From Stratiolaelaps scimitus (lineage: Eukaryota > Arthropoda > Arachnida > Mesostigmata > Laelapidae), in assembly GCA_019614645.1 (NCBI GenBank), contig JABWDB010000005.1:12020001-12084000 (forward strand): 64,000 bases of DNA, read 5' to 3'. Below the pieces are notes generated by a model, which saw only the letters and a program-made list of their open reading frames with translations, was not told where the DNA came from and did not search any database. Of this stretch, positions 50,825 to 62,894 are shown in pieces. Each line of letters opens with the position of its first letter. Position 1 is the first letter of the stretch. The translations under genes were made by a program, and so were the position numbers.

Positions 50825-52041
50825 GGGACGATGGTACTGACCCCGAAATCGCGCACTTTCTCTCTTATGCAATGTCACCAAATCCGTTTCTAAACGTACC
50901 GCGTGAACTGACCGAAAGGCAACAGTCACGACTGCATAGTCTATTCACTGTGTCGCAGGGCGCGCTAGGCGTTGCAAGCAACGCCGATGCGCCTCGCATC
51001 CCTCGTGTACAGAAGCCCTTCAGAGAGGTGGACCGTAGTCGACTTCGTCCGTTGGCCAGCGTGGCCGCAATCAATCAGCGTCTTGAGGAAGAGGACAATG
51101 CCCCACTCGTTCACCAGTGGTTTGCCCAGCAACCGAGTGATCAGACACGAGAATTTGAGCATGACAAGATTACCTATATCGTGGTGCCGCGCGAGGCCGT
51201 CGTGCCAGAGCTGTCGCAGGTTGTTCTGGTGCAGCCGATGCTAGGGCCACCGAACATGTTGGATCAGTCAGGTCACCGCGTCCTCACCGATCTGCTTGGC
51301 GTGTTTGGGCCAATCGAAACGCAGCAATGGGTCGACGGTGGCTCGTCCCAGGGGCACGCTGGAATACGCGTTGTGTTCCATAGCTCGTCGGCGGTGGCGC
51401 AACTTTTGGAGAAGTGCTCGTACATCTACGAGCATGGCTTCGTGTTTACGGGTGCCGTGGGCGCACGATGCATCAGCTTACGCATCTGGCCGTATTGGCA
51501 ACGTCTCGGGTGCTATCGACGCTACGACACGTTTCGAGAGGAGCTGATCTTCGAGGAGCCTTGCTACGTACACGGATTGGACGCGCCACTCACCGGCGAG
51601 CAGCTAGCCGCCGCCTTTGACTTCCTGTTCGGCCCGGTGCTGTACGCCAAAGTGTTCCTTGACCCCCTAGGCTATCCCACTCATGAAGGGTTTGTCGTAT
51701 TCCGCGAACGGGAACACCATATAGCGGCACTGCGATGCGGCCGGGTTGTGGTCAATTCTCGTAATGTTCGCCTCGTACTCGTCACAGTCGCCGAATTCGA
51801 TTACGAACTGTGCTGTCATTGTCTAGCGAAGGTTGGCCGGGTCTTTTGTCGACATAGCCAATGTACAACGTTCTTTTGCAATGCGTGCTTTTTCAAGGTA
51901 CACGACCGTCGCAGTCTCATGCGTCAGATCGAAGATCCGCTGCTCGAGGCCGTACAGGAATCGCATCGCGTGTACATCTACTCTACGGAGAAAGCTAACG
52001 GACCTCAGACAGCGCCACAGGAGCTCGAACTTGACAACTAA
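50825..52041 (+). CDS. divergent CPEB-family RNA-binding protein, C-terminal exon (RRM-RRM-ZZ)
   Basis: CPEB proteins bind CPE motifs in mRNA 3' UTRs and control poly(A) length and translation. This exon, opening at acceptor CCTTTTCTAG, reads through an ATG at 50872; residue numbers below count from that ATG. RRM1 is about 115-206 (LLGVFGPIET; ends SLRIWPYW, like the conserved 'PW' after CPEB RRM1). RRM2 is about 230-306, with LFGPVLYAKVFLDPLGYP matching the CPEB 'LFGGVVYAGIDTD..KYP' strand. A ZZ-type zinc segment is 314-360: C314-x2-C317, C326, C331, C336-x2-C339, H344. Oddities: RNP motifs are weak (CYVHGLDA and GFVVF in RRM2), the final zinc-binding His expected near 353 is absent, and the whole RNA-binding half is one exon. 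It is closest to the CPEB1/Orb type in spacing. An intronless retrocopy is possible, but the upstream acceptor argues against it. Whether it still binds RNA is open. Confidence 0.75.
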
Positions 52042-52404
52042 GTTAGCTAAGTAAGCTTCGTCTCACAGCGGGAACTTTCGCGAAGGAAATTTACGCCCAC
52101 CCACAGAAAGCCAGTTGCTATTGGAAGACAATCAATGTCAGATTCATGGAAAACTGCCAGTAATTGTCAGTTCTAACGTTGTATCAATGTCGTCGCAAAC
52201 CGCGCTCGAACGGTATTGTAATGGGAGAAGTGGATACCAAGAAAACTTTGCTTAACCGTCTGCAGCGCGATGGTGCCCAAAGCGGCGATTACAGCCTCGA
52301 AACACAGCGGTTTTGATTCCGCTGACAGTTATTAGCGGAATTGTTAATATCCAGTGTGTTCCCTACTATTCAGCGGAGTGTACGCAGGCAGCTTGTATAA
52401 AGTA

Positions 52405-52410
52405 AATAAA
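52405..52410 (+). terminator. poly(A) signal of the CPEB-like gene
   Basis: AATAAA lies 364 nt after the stop codon of the CPEB-like exon, in an AT-rich stretch (GTAAATAAAGTC). It is a reasonable end of the 3' UTR. Transcript ends were not available to confirm it. Confidence 0.55.
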
Positions 52411-53060
52411 GTCATTACTTGTAACTGAAATTCAATGGCACGACTTACGATATTTTTATAGTGCGATTAAAAAGGTGCGTAATAGTCGGACTATTTATTT
52501 CTTCTTTCTGTCGGACGAACACTCACGCTAGGTTCAGATGAAAGCTTGTAGATCGCTCGACATCGGTGCCGGTTAATTCTCAATCAGTAACTGCTAAAGA
52601 CACGAACGACTGCTTATAGAAACTGTAGATACGTCATTTGATATAATACGACGTAAATACGTTCGTTGTATTACTGATTGTAACGAAAGCGGCTTTTAGA
52701 CGATTTGCAGATAAAGGAGTATTGCGAATTACGACACACACACAGCGAGCGAAAGAGAGACAGAGAGATGGCGGTGTTGGCAGTTGGCTGCTGTGATACG
52801 TTCTTCTGTTTGATGAAAATGCTGGCCAAGTACGGCGCAAATCTCGGCATCGATTGCAATGGCCGAATGCTATTTTTTGCTGAATCGAAAGTCGGAAGCC
52901 GTTTACTCAAAAGCGGGATACACAATAGAGGTACGACACGGTCATATCCACGTCTGATAATAGAATACTTTAATATAAGATATCGGGAGCAGTGTTCGGA
53001 TAATAACGGAGAGAGGGTGGCAACACGTTTGGTAGAGAAACGCGGATAACAGCTTTTAGC

Positions 53061-53125
<65 letters not shown>

Positions 53126-53782
53126 GTTCCTTGAAAAACAACTGATTGATATTATGTATGAGGGATGGGGCCGTCAAATCGGACCTATAGGTCAGCTATA
53201 GTTATAAGGCAAACAAATGAACCTACTGCTTCAATAAGTAGGTAAGATTTTGATAGACTTTAGGTGGACAGCTTACCTTATCAACCGCATTCAAGACATG
53301 TCGATTTAGGCTCCAAGACAATTCGAATAATACATGGAGTGCGCCACAGACGTCGCCATCTCTTGCGTTCAATATGACCATAAGCGTGACTTTCTATGAG
53401 AAAGAGTTATTTAGACAGACCAGCAAGAAGCTGTAAAGGCGATATCAGTAGAGAACCTCACATGAGGTTGGGTGACCTCAAGATGGAGGACCTATGTCAT
53501 GGACGACTGACCCGTAAGTTGAGTGAAGTGCAAGTAACTGGTAACCTCATTAAGTCATATATTTATAGTACAATAATATAATCATGACATAATTAGGGAA
53601 AATATTGTTTATGCAAAATAATAATAATAATAATAGCGTCAAATTTGAATGCATGTTCGACAAACTCTGCGTTTGTCTCACTCCCCCGTAAACGTGGGCC
53701 CGTGTTTTCTTTGAATTGTAGGAGGTTGTCAAGAACAAAGATGAACGGAATATTTTACCTTGGAACTATACTAAATCTCTCC
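52411..53782. other. no gene confirmed; long (AT)n tract
   Basis: A plus-strand frame from an ATG at 52768 (MAVLAVGCCDTFF and on) has protein-like composition for about 60 codons but no family I recognise. It is followed by the (AT)n run at 53064-53123. (AAT)n occurs at 53619-53635. The rest shows nothing. Confidence 0.35.
53064..53123. repeat. (AT)30 microsatellite
   Basis: This is an uninterrupted alternating AT run of about 60 nt, the longest pure dinucleotide tract in the window. Confidence 0.95.
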
Positions 53783-53850
53783 GGGCTGACCCACAGCCAA
53801 CATTTAACGTCCACGGCACAACGGCTTTCGGCATTGCCTCACAGGACGGA
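53783..53850 (-). mobile_element. SINE copy 3, tail module only (5'-truncated)
   Basis: This matches the tail of copy 1 closely. On the plus strand it reads GGGCTGACCCACAGCCAAC, then ATTTAACGTCCACGG.ACAAC.GCTTT, GCATTGC.TC and A.GAC. The terminal hairpin is conserved (GGCTG...CAGCC). Beyond about 53850 similarity stops where the tRNA head would be expected. Truncation at the head end is what incomplete reverse transcription produces. Confidence 0.7.
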
Positions 53851-54388
53851 TCACTTTAAGTCCAAAGGTAGGCTTCCAAACCTTGGAAGTCTACCCCGTA
53901 CGATATTTCCAACCAAAATGCACAGTCGACTACGTGACCACTGTCTCCCATAACACTTATCATTGATTTGGTTTCTTCAAGGTAGAAACACACGAACTCT
54001 TCTGATACATGTGAAATATACGAAGAGACAAATCGAATCTATGTTGACAACGTTGCGCGATAGACAAACCGGATTTCGAACCGTCGAACGTCACAAGCGG
54101 GTTTAGTTAAGCTTAACCCTATCAAAAGTAAGATAAGCTGGTGGAAGAGAGTGAAACATTGGTACTGTTACTATAACGAAGTCAGATAACGTAAGAACCT
54201 CATGTATCTGAAATGGATAATATATACAATCTACAGTTCACTAACGATATTATCGTCAACGGAGAAAATACTTTCATTATTTAGCCATGCACAATTCCAC
54301 GAGCCGTTCATGGCCATAAACCAGAGCATTTTCTGGCCGAGGCTAATCAAATCTACTCCCCACTACCTCTACGCTACGTATACACACA

Positions 54389-54424
<36 letters not shown>

Positions 54425-55532
54425 AAGCGAAGTCGGACATAGGATAGTCCTTTTACAAGTGACATCAAACACGACAAATGATTAGTCATTAGAGACTATG
54501 TGCCACCATCTAATGCCATAGACTTACTCCAAAAGTATAATCGAGAGACATATAAGCCCGCCATTCAACCTTGCCATATCGCCATTACGGTAATGTATGC
54601 ATTATCGCCACCAACATATACCACACTCTCCACAGATTCTTGCATCACGGTTGTCTTCACATATTGTCATGTGTTATCGTATATATATATATATAAAATC
54701 CTGATCGGAATGGCGACGTTTCATCGCAACCAACCAACCAAACCAACCAAGCAACCAACATCGAGGCTGACCATTCCCACGTTCGCTGTTCGAAATCGGG
54801 CTTCTTCGAACTGGTAATAATAATATATGAATATCAATACTTCCGTTTAATTTTGCAGCAAAACCTCTTGTTGTGTGGATGTAAATGTGCATTTTTGTAG
54901 CATGGACACGTAACATGTGCGCACTCGACGTCTGCCGATCCTCGTGGTACAGTTGTAGCAATGAGTAGATATGAGTCGGCCGAGTACGAGCTCGACGTTG
55001 TCCGATTTCTACTTCAGGCCCAAAAGGATAAAAATGATGTGGAGTCGTCTCGTTAAGTAACATCTATGCCTATATCTTCCGGAACTATCTATTGTAGGTA
55101 TGAGTGCGCAAGGCAAGAGAACCATCGTCTCGGCAATTGATTCGATGCCGCGCGTTCCTGTTAACCGCGCGACAGCCTCTGATTACATCCGATGTAATGT
55201 AATATAAGATGAGTCGGATACGAGCTAGGTCTGCTGTTTACGCTTCTCTGTTCTTTGGTCGTTCGTCACCAAAACATCGGTTCCACGGGGGAACTGCTGA
55301 ACAGTTGCAGACGAAACACAACAGCAAACGTGATGCGACTCGATCCACTTGTTGTCTTTGCTACCGAGATCATTGTTGTTCATTAGACAAAGTATGAACG
55401 CTTCGGTTACATTGTGCTTTCGCTCTGTTCAACACAACGGTCCAAAGCGTAGTGTTGTTGTTGTTGTCGTCGACAGCCACTTGACTACCATGTAGATGGG
55501 TTTTGGCTACATTCCACCTTATTCTACTAGTC

Positions 55533-55564
<32 letters not shown>

Positions 55565-57660
55565 GTATACCGTAAAGAGTGAGCTCGGGGGCTCGTCCAT
55601 TTATCTCATTTTGTCTGGCTAGCCGACCTGAATAACTGCTTGTCTACCTGCCAACTTCGGGGTCAGACCGTCCACTCCTCTCCAAAGAGGCAGCAGCAGC
55701 AGCAACGCCGCTATCTGCTGTTGTCACTATTGTGTCATTGCTCTCGTTACTCTAGACGTTCGTTGCAGTGCTACATTGTATCTACTTCATTCACCAGCCG
55801 TACGTAAGCCGCATCACTTCAGCAGCAGGCGACGTACACAGGCTGATTCGACGACAGCCGTATTTCGCATTGGGAGGTCTCTCGTCTCTCCCCCCCCGCC
55901 ATGATATTTTCTCTCTACCGGATCGGCTCGAACTGTGTAGAAATAGCGTACCCTCGCCACGGCCAGTGAGTCTCACGGTCAGGCAGGCTGGCTAGACGGT
56001 GCCGGCAACGGCGACTGCAGCAAACAAGTAGGCAGACGAGCAGGCCACGGAATCATGCCATGCCAGGCCGTCTCCAGACGGTACCAGGTCGCCGGTGAGA
56101 CCAGCGCACGGGGAGGCGGGCGCGTAAACGGACAGAGAGACACATCAAATAGATTAATCCTGGCGTGGGGGCTTGGGTCGTCCAGGGCAGGCAGAGACCG
56201 CCGCCGCCGCCCCCATCGATGGGAGACCAGCAGAGGCGCACCTCTACAAATAGTCGCGCGCACGCTCGCGCGACTCGGGGCGCTGACGCAGCGACTGTCC
56301 GCTTGTGTCACCATCGACGCTTCGAACACGGCCCCGGCTCGGACCGTGCGAGGTCTATCGATTTTTGACGATTTGAGTTGCTGCTGCTGCTGCTATGGCA
56401 GCTTGTGGCAGCAGCAACGATTGCTGCTGCTGCTGGTGCCGCTACACGTTGAAGAACAATACTAATTGAAATACATAATATTATTATTATCATCATCATC
56501 GACGGCTGGCTATGTGGCGGCGGGGTGCCGGCTACGAGGCGAGCAGAGGTAGCCGTGCGCGACAAACAGACGGCCGTCCTACCATCGTCGCTTACCGACA
56601 GTGATACCAGTGAATTGAATTCACCTGTGGAGGCCACCGCGTCCATAACCGCGATCGCTGCCGTGGGGCAAACGTAGAGGTTGGGCTGGCGTTGGCCAAA
56701 GGAGGGGGTCTATTCGCCAATTGATCCGTATTGAATTGGCCATAGCATGGTAGTAGTAATAGAATGGCGGGCAACACATTGTAGAATTCAATCGGTGGTG
56801 TTTTACAATTGTCGAGAGATCCCCGGAGGTGGCCGGAGTTCTGTGGGGCTGTTGGGGGTAGTGAGTGTTTTAGCTGGTACTGTGACCGTGTCTCGCATTA
56901 ACCATACAGCTGTACTGGATGTGTGAACGGTTGCGATGATGAGAGGATTCAGTTCGACTCAATTCGAATGCACGTCTAAGTAACCAAGCCGGTTGGCTTT
57001 TTGCACGTCGTGCGGATTGATTGTCGACAACTCGGTTGCGAATCATTACGTAGATAATACAACGGGAAGAGCGCTATTTGCAGGCGGCTGCGAATTGGCT
57101 CGGATTGATGAAAATTGGCACCGCCGTGTGCTATGTATATATTGATACTTCATATCATTTTTGAAGTGGGTCTCTGTCTATGGAACTGTGATATTATATT
57201 ATAATAATTCTTGTGCAACCTTTCTTCGACGGTGAGCTCAGAAGTCCATTAAAAGCGTGTTTTCACCCTTGAATATTTTTCGTAATCCAACAGGTATCAC
57301 TAGTGTATGACACGATACGACATGTGCATGCGGCTCAATCTATGGGATCGTAGCCGATGCGATTGTTACGGATTGGGTGGTATATCTGTGTTTCCGCCGC
57401 TATCCAGCTGGTTTGCGCCATCCTTTAGCTCGAAGCGCTCACGTAATATAATGGACCATAGCAGGATGAGGGTCAGTAGGCAGCGAACGAGGTGCCCAAA
57501 CGATTGGGAGGTGAGTTGGGTTCGCCGAGCCATCACAAGCCCGCCTCCATCACTGGTAAATATCGGAGGGGAGGGAGGGTCTATTGAACATGAACAGAGC
57601 ATTGCTAACTAACTTTATTAATAAACCCGCACGTCCAATGACCGTGTCGGTCCATTTCTC
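53851..57660. other. no gene seen; microsatellites and a GC-rich block
   Basis: Simple repeats: (AT)n at 54391-54421, (TA)n at 54680-54695, (AACC)n at 54727-54759 and (TA)n at 55534-55563. A GC-rich block at about 55.64-56.8 kb contains CAG/CTG runs at about 55690-55705, 56377-56395 and 56423-56438, and an ATT/ATC run at about 56479-56500. Frames up to 136 codons overlap on both strands and have no recognisable domains. Confidence 0.4.
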
Positions 57661-57722
57661 CCCTTGTGGATTTGAACCGGAGAGCCTGAGGTTGCAAGGC
57701 CCTCGTCCGCTTCGTCGGACAT
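57661..57722 (-). repeat. tRNA-like sequence, probable SINE head
   Basis: On the minus strand it reads from GTCCGACGAAGCGGACGAGG (A-box-like, Leu/Ser type) through CCTTGCAACCTCAGG to a perfect B-box, GGTTCAAATCC (57668-57678). A GAGGGCC/GGCTCTC stem can form around the anticodon region. The T-stem pairs poorly (TCCGG with CCACA) and the acceptor stem does not close, so it is not a convincing functional tRNA gene. Confidence 0.45.
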
Positions 57723-58236
57723 TACCTATATTGTTTGAGTGCAGTTTGAAGTCTCCACACCTGTAACATGGCGAATCGCGTTGGAATCTGGAGGCATCTT
57801 GCTCGTAGTTCTGTTTACCGTTGGGATTATTTGAGTGCTGCTATTCATGATCTGTTTTCTCACCAGATCAATGCTTTTGAGATCTTTTTTTTGGTGTTGT
57901 TGTTGCGGGATGACGGGAACACCTGGCGCACACACGCGCTGAGCGGTCCAACTATAAACCATTGCTAGTGTCTGACTCTCCAACCCACTTACCCCTCCAC
58001 ACTTAGATGGCTCGGAACGTCTGGCACATTACTTCGACTGCGCGAGAGATCAAATGCTTTTCAGATCTATTAAGATCTTTTTAGGCTAGCACGTTTTCCG
58101 TGAAAACGTAAATGGAAACGAGATTTTTTACAAACGTCCAACAAAATACTCAAATATTGGCCGCTTCGAGATCAATTGCATTGTATGATAAATTGAAACC
58201 TAAGGGGCAATTTGATGGGGAGTGCATTAATACGAG
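57723..58236. other. no gene seen
   Basis: Mixed DNA with a short TTGTTGTTG run near 57893-57905. No exon or repeat of note. Confidence 0.4.
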
Positions 58237-58500
58237 ATGGTACGTTTGAGAAGATGGTACGTTAGATTGGATGCTATGGACGATCTGTATAAGGCATTGT
58301 CCGCACATATACGGGTAATATGGATAGAGGAAATCACAAAACGGGTTGTAGAAGTAGCAACTAATGGCGGGTTTCTAGACGCGATACGAAGGTACGACAC
58401 CACCGCTTACCTAGATGACATACGCGACATGGGTCATCTAGGTAAGCGGTGGTGTCGCAACGGAACACCAAGAAAGAAAAGCCAATCTCGAAGCATCTGA
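58237..58500 (+). other. 87-codon ORF of unknown nature containing the perfect hairpin
   Basis: The first 50 residues (MDDLYKALSAHIRVIWIEE, then TKRVVEVATNGGFLDAIRR) have balanced, helix-prone composition unlike the surrounding chance frames. The reading frame then runs into the inverted repeat at 58395-58457. No family is recognised. It may be part of a transposon ORF or an exon ending at the donor-like CGAAG|GTACG (58391/58392); the hairpin would then lie in the intron. Confidence 0.2.
58395..58457. ncRNA. perfect 25-bp inverted repeat with 13-nt loop (hairpin; miRNA-like candidate)
   Basis: The left arm (58395-58419, starting CGACACCACCGC) is exactly complementary to the right arm (58433-58457, ending GCGGTGGTGTCG). 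Only 13 nt (58420-58432) separate them. Stem and loop lengths are in the range of a pre-miRNA or short hairpin RNA. True miRNA precursors usually carry mismatches, so a very young precursor, a hairpin-siRNA source, a mirtron-like intron or a recent local inverted duplication are all possible. The complementarity is certain; a function is not shown. Confidence 0.35.
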
Positions 58501-58874
58501 AAACATTTCGGAGCCAACAGCACTCCTTGGAACGTTCTAATGCGACTATACACCGAAGCTATGTACAATGTGTACGGAGGTGTGGCCGGACAACAAGGGA
58601 GCTCTGGATTGACAAATCAGCTCCCATCTCCCAACCGAGATTATGCACGTAGTCACTAACCGTACATCGCCAGTAGCTACAATCTCCCGAGATACAAAGC
58701 GTCCCTTTAAATACTACTAGAACGGTCCCTGAGCCCAACGAAATCGAACAGTTGCAACTAGACGGCCTATCGCAAAGCATCTGTGTCAGTTTTTAGATCG
58801 TAGCGTTTTCTCCATTACACCTGGTGCTGATTACTTTCGTAATACGGCGCCCTTCCCTGAACTATTCCCGCAAG

Positions 58875-58911
<37 letters not shown>

Positions 58912-61900
58912 GGGTATCGTTGTGTCTGTACCTGACTATGTCATCACTGCGTTCGCGTGTGTCGGCCTATGTGTACCTCTGGGCAGCCATGCAATCCTAT
59001 ACCAACTCCCTTCGCCGAGTTATTTATAGAAAGAAATACAGCCTGATATGTAGAATACAATATCCAACAGACGAATCAGGCCATGGCTCTGCGGCCGACC
59101 CTATGAAACGGGGCGGTGCCAGGCAGAAGCGGGCCAGCAGAGAATAAACTAAACGCCCAGAAAAAAATACAAGAGCTAACGAGTGAGGACAAGAGAGAGA
59201 ATCCCGGGCGGTCCCGAACGAACGACGGCCCCGAAATGGGACGGCAAGCCGGGGGTCAGAGTGCGCAAGACGCAGTGTGACACGGACGAACTCTGCTGTT
59301 GTCATAGCTGCTGAATCAGCAGATGCTACAGAACTCAACGCAGGCGAGATGGTTCGCTCGCGTCTTTGATACACTGTGTGTGTGCATGTCGTCTATCTGT
59401 CCTTCACACGCCAGCGCCCTCAATCCCTGCGCCTTCTCGTGTGGTGCGCGTATATTCACTCGCGAGTGGAGTTGATCTCCTACGATTATCGTAAATCTAA
59501 ATCTTAACGGGCGGACAGCGCTAACAGCGTGGAAATAGCGAATGCACTCGTCGACACCTACGGCGAAGCACAGCCCACGCCGCCGTGATCTGGACGGATC
59601 TACGGCATCGTATAAATGGAATCATCTGGAACATTGACTTAAAAAAAAATATATATATATATATATATTTAAGGATACGCAGGTTTCGCGTTAATGCATT
59701 ATAGCAGAGTTAAACATGAGGGGTATTTTTCCCATCTTGAATCATGTGTAAAAATCTCGCCGGCTTTTTTCACCACTCGCAGGTTGAATATGCTGGTGAG
59801 ATGATTGTCTGTCGAAGCGACTGAGAAGTATTTGGTGCCAAAGCTATCGTTCCGGATCTTGGCGGCCTCACAAAACATCGGTCGAGTATCGCCTTCCATA
59901 TAGTCATAATAAGTTCTACCTCGTAAGTTCTCCCATGCATTCTGTTGACGGAACCCAGTCAACAAATCATGTGCCTCAACTATATAAATAAACAAAGATT
60001 CAACCACCCTATTATACTTCCTCAAAATGAATAATTGCGCACGGTAGCCAATGTGCCCTAAATTTGATATCGCGGATATGTATATATATATATATATATA
60101 CTTCATGTCCGACCGTTATCAACTAATCCATATTGCTACTGTTCTCATTATTAATAATATACGCCTCGCATTGCCTTCGTCCACGCGACATGCTGACAGT
60201 CACCAGCTACCGCCAGCAGGCTCAAGACAACGACAGCGGCTGCGACAACAACAGCAACACCACAAGCAGCAACATCAGCTAGAAACAATTATGCAGATTA
60301 TCCTGTTTAACGTGAAGAAGAACACGTATGTCGCGGGTGAATAATTGATATTCTCTCTTTTTCTATATTCCCGTATGCGCATCAGTGTTCCGCTTCCTCC
60401 TTCTTGTTCTATCAACAGCCGCTCTCCGTCTGTACTCTACATCGACCTCGATGAAGCGACTTTATCTCGTTTTTCCCTTCACTATCTGTCACTTTCACCT
60501 GCCGGCCCCATTGACATCCCCTAAAAACAACCTGTCTCCATCTCTTTCCTGCTCGTCCATGTACAGACGATGGCTAGCAACTGCCAAATCGCGCTACGCA
60601 ACGAGTCAACATTCGGATGTAGCAGCATTACTGCGTATGTGAAATAAGACCCGGTACGTCGGCTAGACAGTATGCCGGCCGGCGGGCGGGCAGGCGGGTC
60701 GGCCTGACCGCCAGCGTTTGCTTTGTTCATGTTGCCTAATGCTCTTACTCAACACACTTGTGGATACATGGGCTGATACTTCTCCACTTTCATAACGCTT
60801 AAGAGGATTTGCTCGACGACGAGTTCCCAGTAGTACGGCGCTGGTGGATGGCGACCGCTAGCGCTATGCTTTGATATGTCGGGCTTAGGAGGCAGCGGTG
60901 GCAACGCGGCAGGGGCAATGAGAGGCCGCGTCGCTAGGGGATGTTGGGAGACGAAAGGCAGCTGTCAGCGTCTGCGGCGGCCTGCGACGAGGGCAAGCCC
61001 CGAATTGCAGCGAGCGGCCGGGGTAGACGATGGTGGCCGCAGTGCGAGTCGCATATAGTGGCCAGCACAGGTCGCTGCTCCGTGGCTATAACCGCTTCGG
61101 ACGACGTGGACCGGCGGCGTGTCAGCGCGGGGGTCTGATTATTTGCGCTGCCTACGCGAAACGGACGGGCGAGCTCGGTGAGCGAAGGCACTCCAGAAAA
61201 TATGGCAGGGAAATACTGCAGTCCTGGGCTACACCTGAATATCATCGTTGAATGAAGAAGTAAGACGGAGCGTGGAGTAGAGAGTGAGAGAGCGAGAGTG
61301 TGAGAGAGAGAGAGGTATATCTGGCTGGAGCTACGTTACGCGTGGATTCTTCCGCCGCTGCTGCTGCCGGCCGCTGGATCATAACGTCATTAATATTGTC
61401 TACATCTAATAGATAGGCGAAGCCTGGCAGGTCGACGATGGGATTATACGCATTGTGATGTAATCGTCGTGTTCATCGAGCCGCTGCTTAGGCGCATTCA
61501 TCATCGGTGCATATCTTCCCTATATATACTTGTGTGTATAAATATATGTTTGTGTGTATATACAAGGTAGAGCTGTACAATACAATATATACACAGACAC
61601 GTTGCTGCGGTGCAAGTGTGGCTCACATCGGAGCTGTCGTATTTGTCAGCCATGGCAGAAAGATCTTGGGAACGAGAGCAGATTGATGAAGACGAGTTAA
61701 CAATAGAATATGCCAATCACCTTCTTACCGCTTCGGAGAAACTCGTGGCGACAATGAACGCGATGTAAAAACATAGCATGTTCTCTCAAGAATGTTATAT
61801 GTATGAATTGACAAGAGAGGAGTCCCACCCACTGGCGATCTCGCGTCATCGATTCATCATCCATCTCTGGGTTAATTCGGCTGGACTTTGCCATTGTTGC

Positions 61901-62126
61901 AGCTGGCTTAATTAACTGGAATGAACTCACTCTAATTTAGGTTTATCTTTTTCGGATATATATATATATATATATCACTTGGGGGTGACCGTAGCTGTAG
62001 ATGCGTTTCATTTTTGCTCTGTCGTCTCGGCTGGCGATCAACTGAAAGACCTCAGTAAGTGACGATTTGCTTAAAAGCCCGGCTGGTGGCGAATCTGAAC
62101 TGTGGTGTCATGAAAGACCGCTTCGG
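58501..62126. other. no gene seen; (TA)n tracts and a GC-rich block
   Basis: (TA)n runs occur at 58879-58908, 59650-59668, 60078-60102 and 61956-61976. A CAA/CAG mixture lies at about 60240-60270. GC-rich sequence at about 60.85-61.2 kb contains overlapping frames on both strands, and a GA tract lies at 61286-61313. I see no exon that I can support. Confidence 0.4.
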
Positions 62127-62894
62127 TCATGGGTCTGCAAGAAATGAAGAATATTTTTGATTAAAAAAATTAACCTCAGTCCTTAAAAATATACTGGCCG
62201 TTACGTGGCACGCAAGCGTGATTGAACCGAGTAGCGTAGATGTCGACCAAAAGGTGAATTGAAAAGCGAATGGATGTGTTCGACCAGAACCAATGCGCTT
62301 TATACATATTGTTGTTGTCCGCAATCCTGTTGCGTACTCTTTACGGTCATCATCTTCGCCGAAGTGCAGACATTGTTGCCAACAACGATTCGTTCGACAG
62401 ACCTTGACGGGTAGTCCGCCAGTCGAGGGACACCTATAAGAGACGATGTGCGGTTGAAACAAGAACGCCGTAGATCGTGTCGCATCGTTGGCCAAATTTG
62501 CAGGCATCACGGCGCGCTTGGAGATACTGTAGAGCACTTGCCGGGTCCCATCGTCGTATCGTATGATCCGTCTTGAACGTGAATCCTGCAGATCCCCGTT
62601 TCCACAAACCCCAGAGCGGCCCCCGAACGGCTGACCAGCCGATTTAGCCGGCAGCTGGCCATCCTCCGTCGTCCATCGCTCCATCAGCGTAGAAGCACAT
62701 GGGCCTACCATCGCCCGCCGAGGGTAATCCCGCACCTCGGATGGAGCTAGATGTCCACGATGCACGAAACCCATATCACAAGGAGGAGGAGCCGCTGCTG
62801 CTGGCGGGCCTTCAGCGACCTGGCCACAGCCGGCCGGCTTCGACCACGACACACGAGACTGACACAGCATGAGCTGCACATACCGTCCCGTCAT
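62127..62894 (-). other. 255-codon ORF, unknown, weak candidate coding region
   Basis: This is the second-longest chance-type frame in the window outside the CPEB exon, in DNA that is not strongly GC-biased. Its translation includes CDMGFVHRGHLAPSEVRD, an 'RGHLAP' string that resembles the active-site motif of DNA/RNA non-specific endonucleases. The conserved Asn/Pro-Gln segment expected downstream is missing. A later part has clustered cysteines (VCRTNRCWQQCLHF). I see no signal peptide or strong splice sites. It may be real exon sequence, a decayed gene, or chance. Confidence 0.2.

Noticed and set aside
62127..62894. Calling the 255-codon frame an EndoG-type nuclease
   Set aside because: Only the short RGHLAP string matches; the downstream conserved Asn and aromatic positions of the domain are absent.
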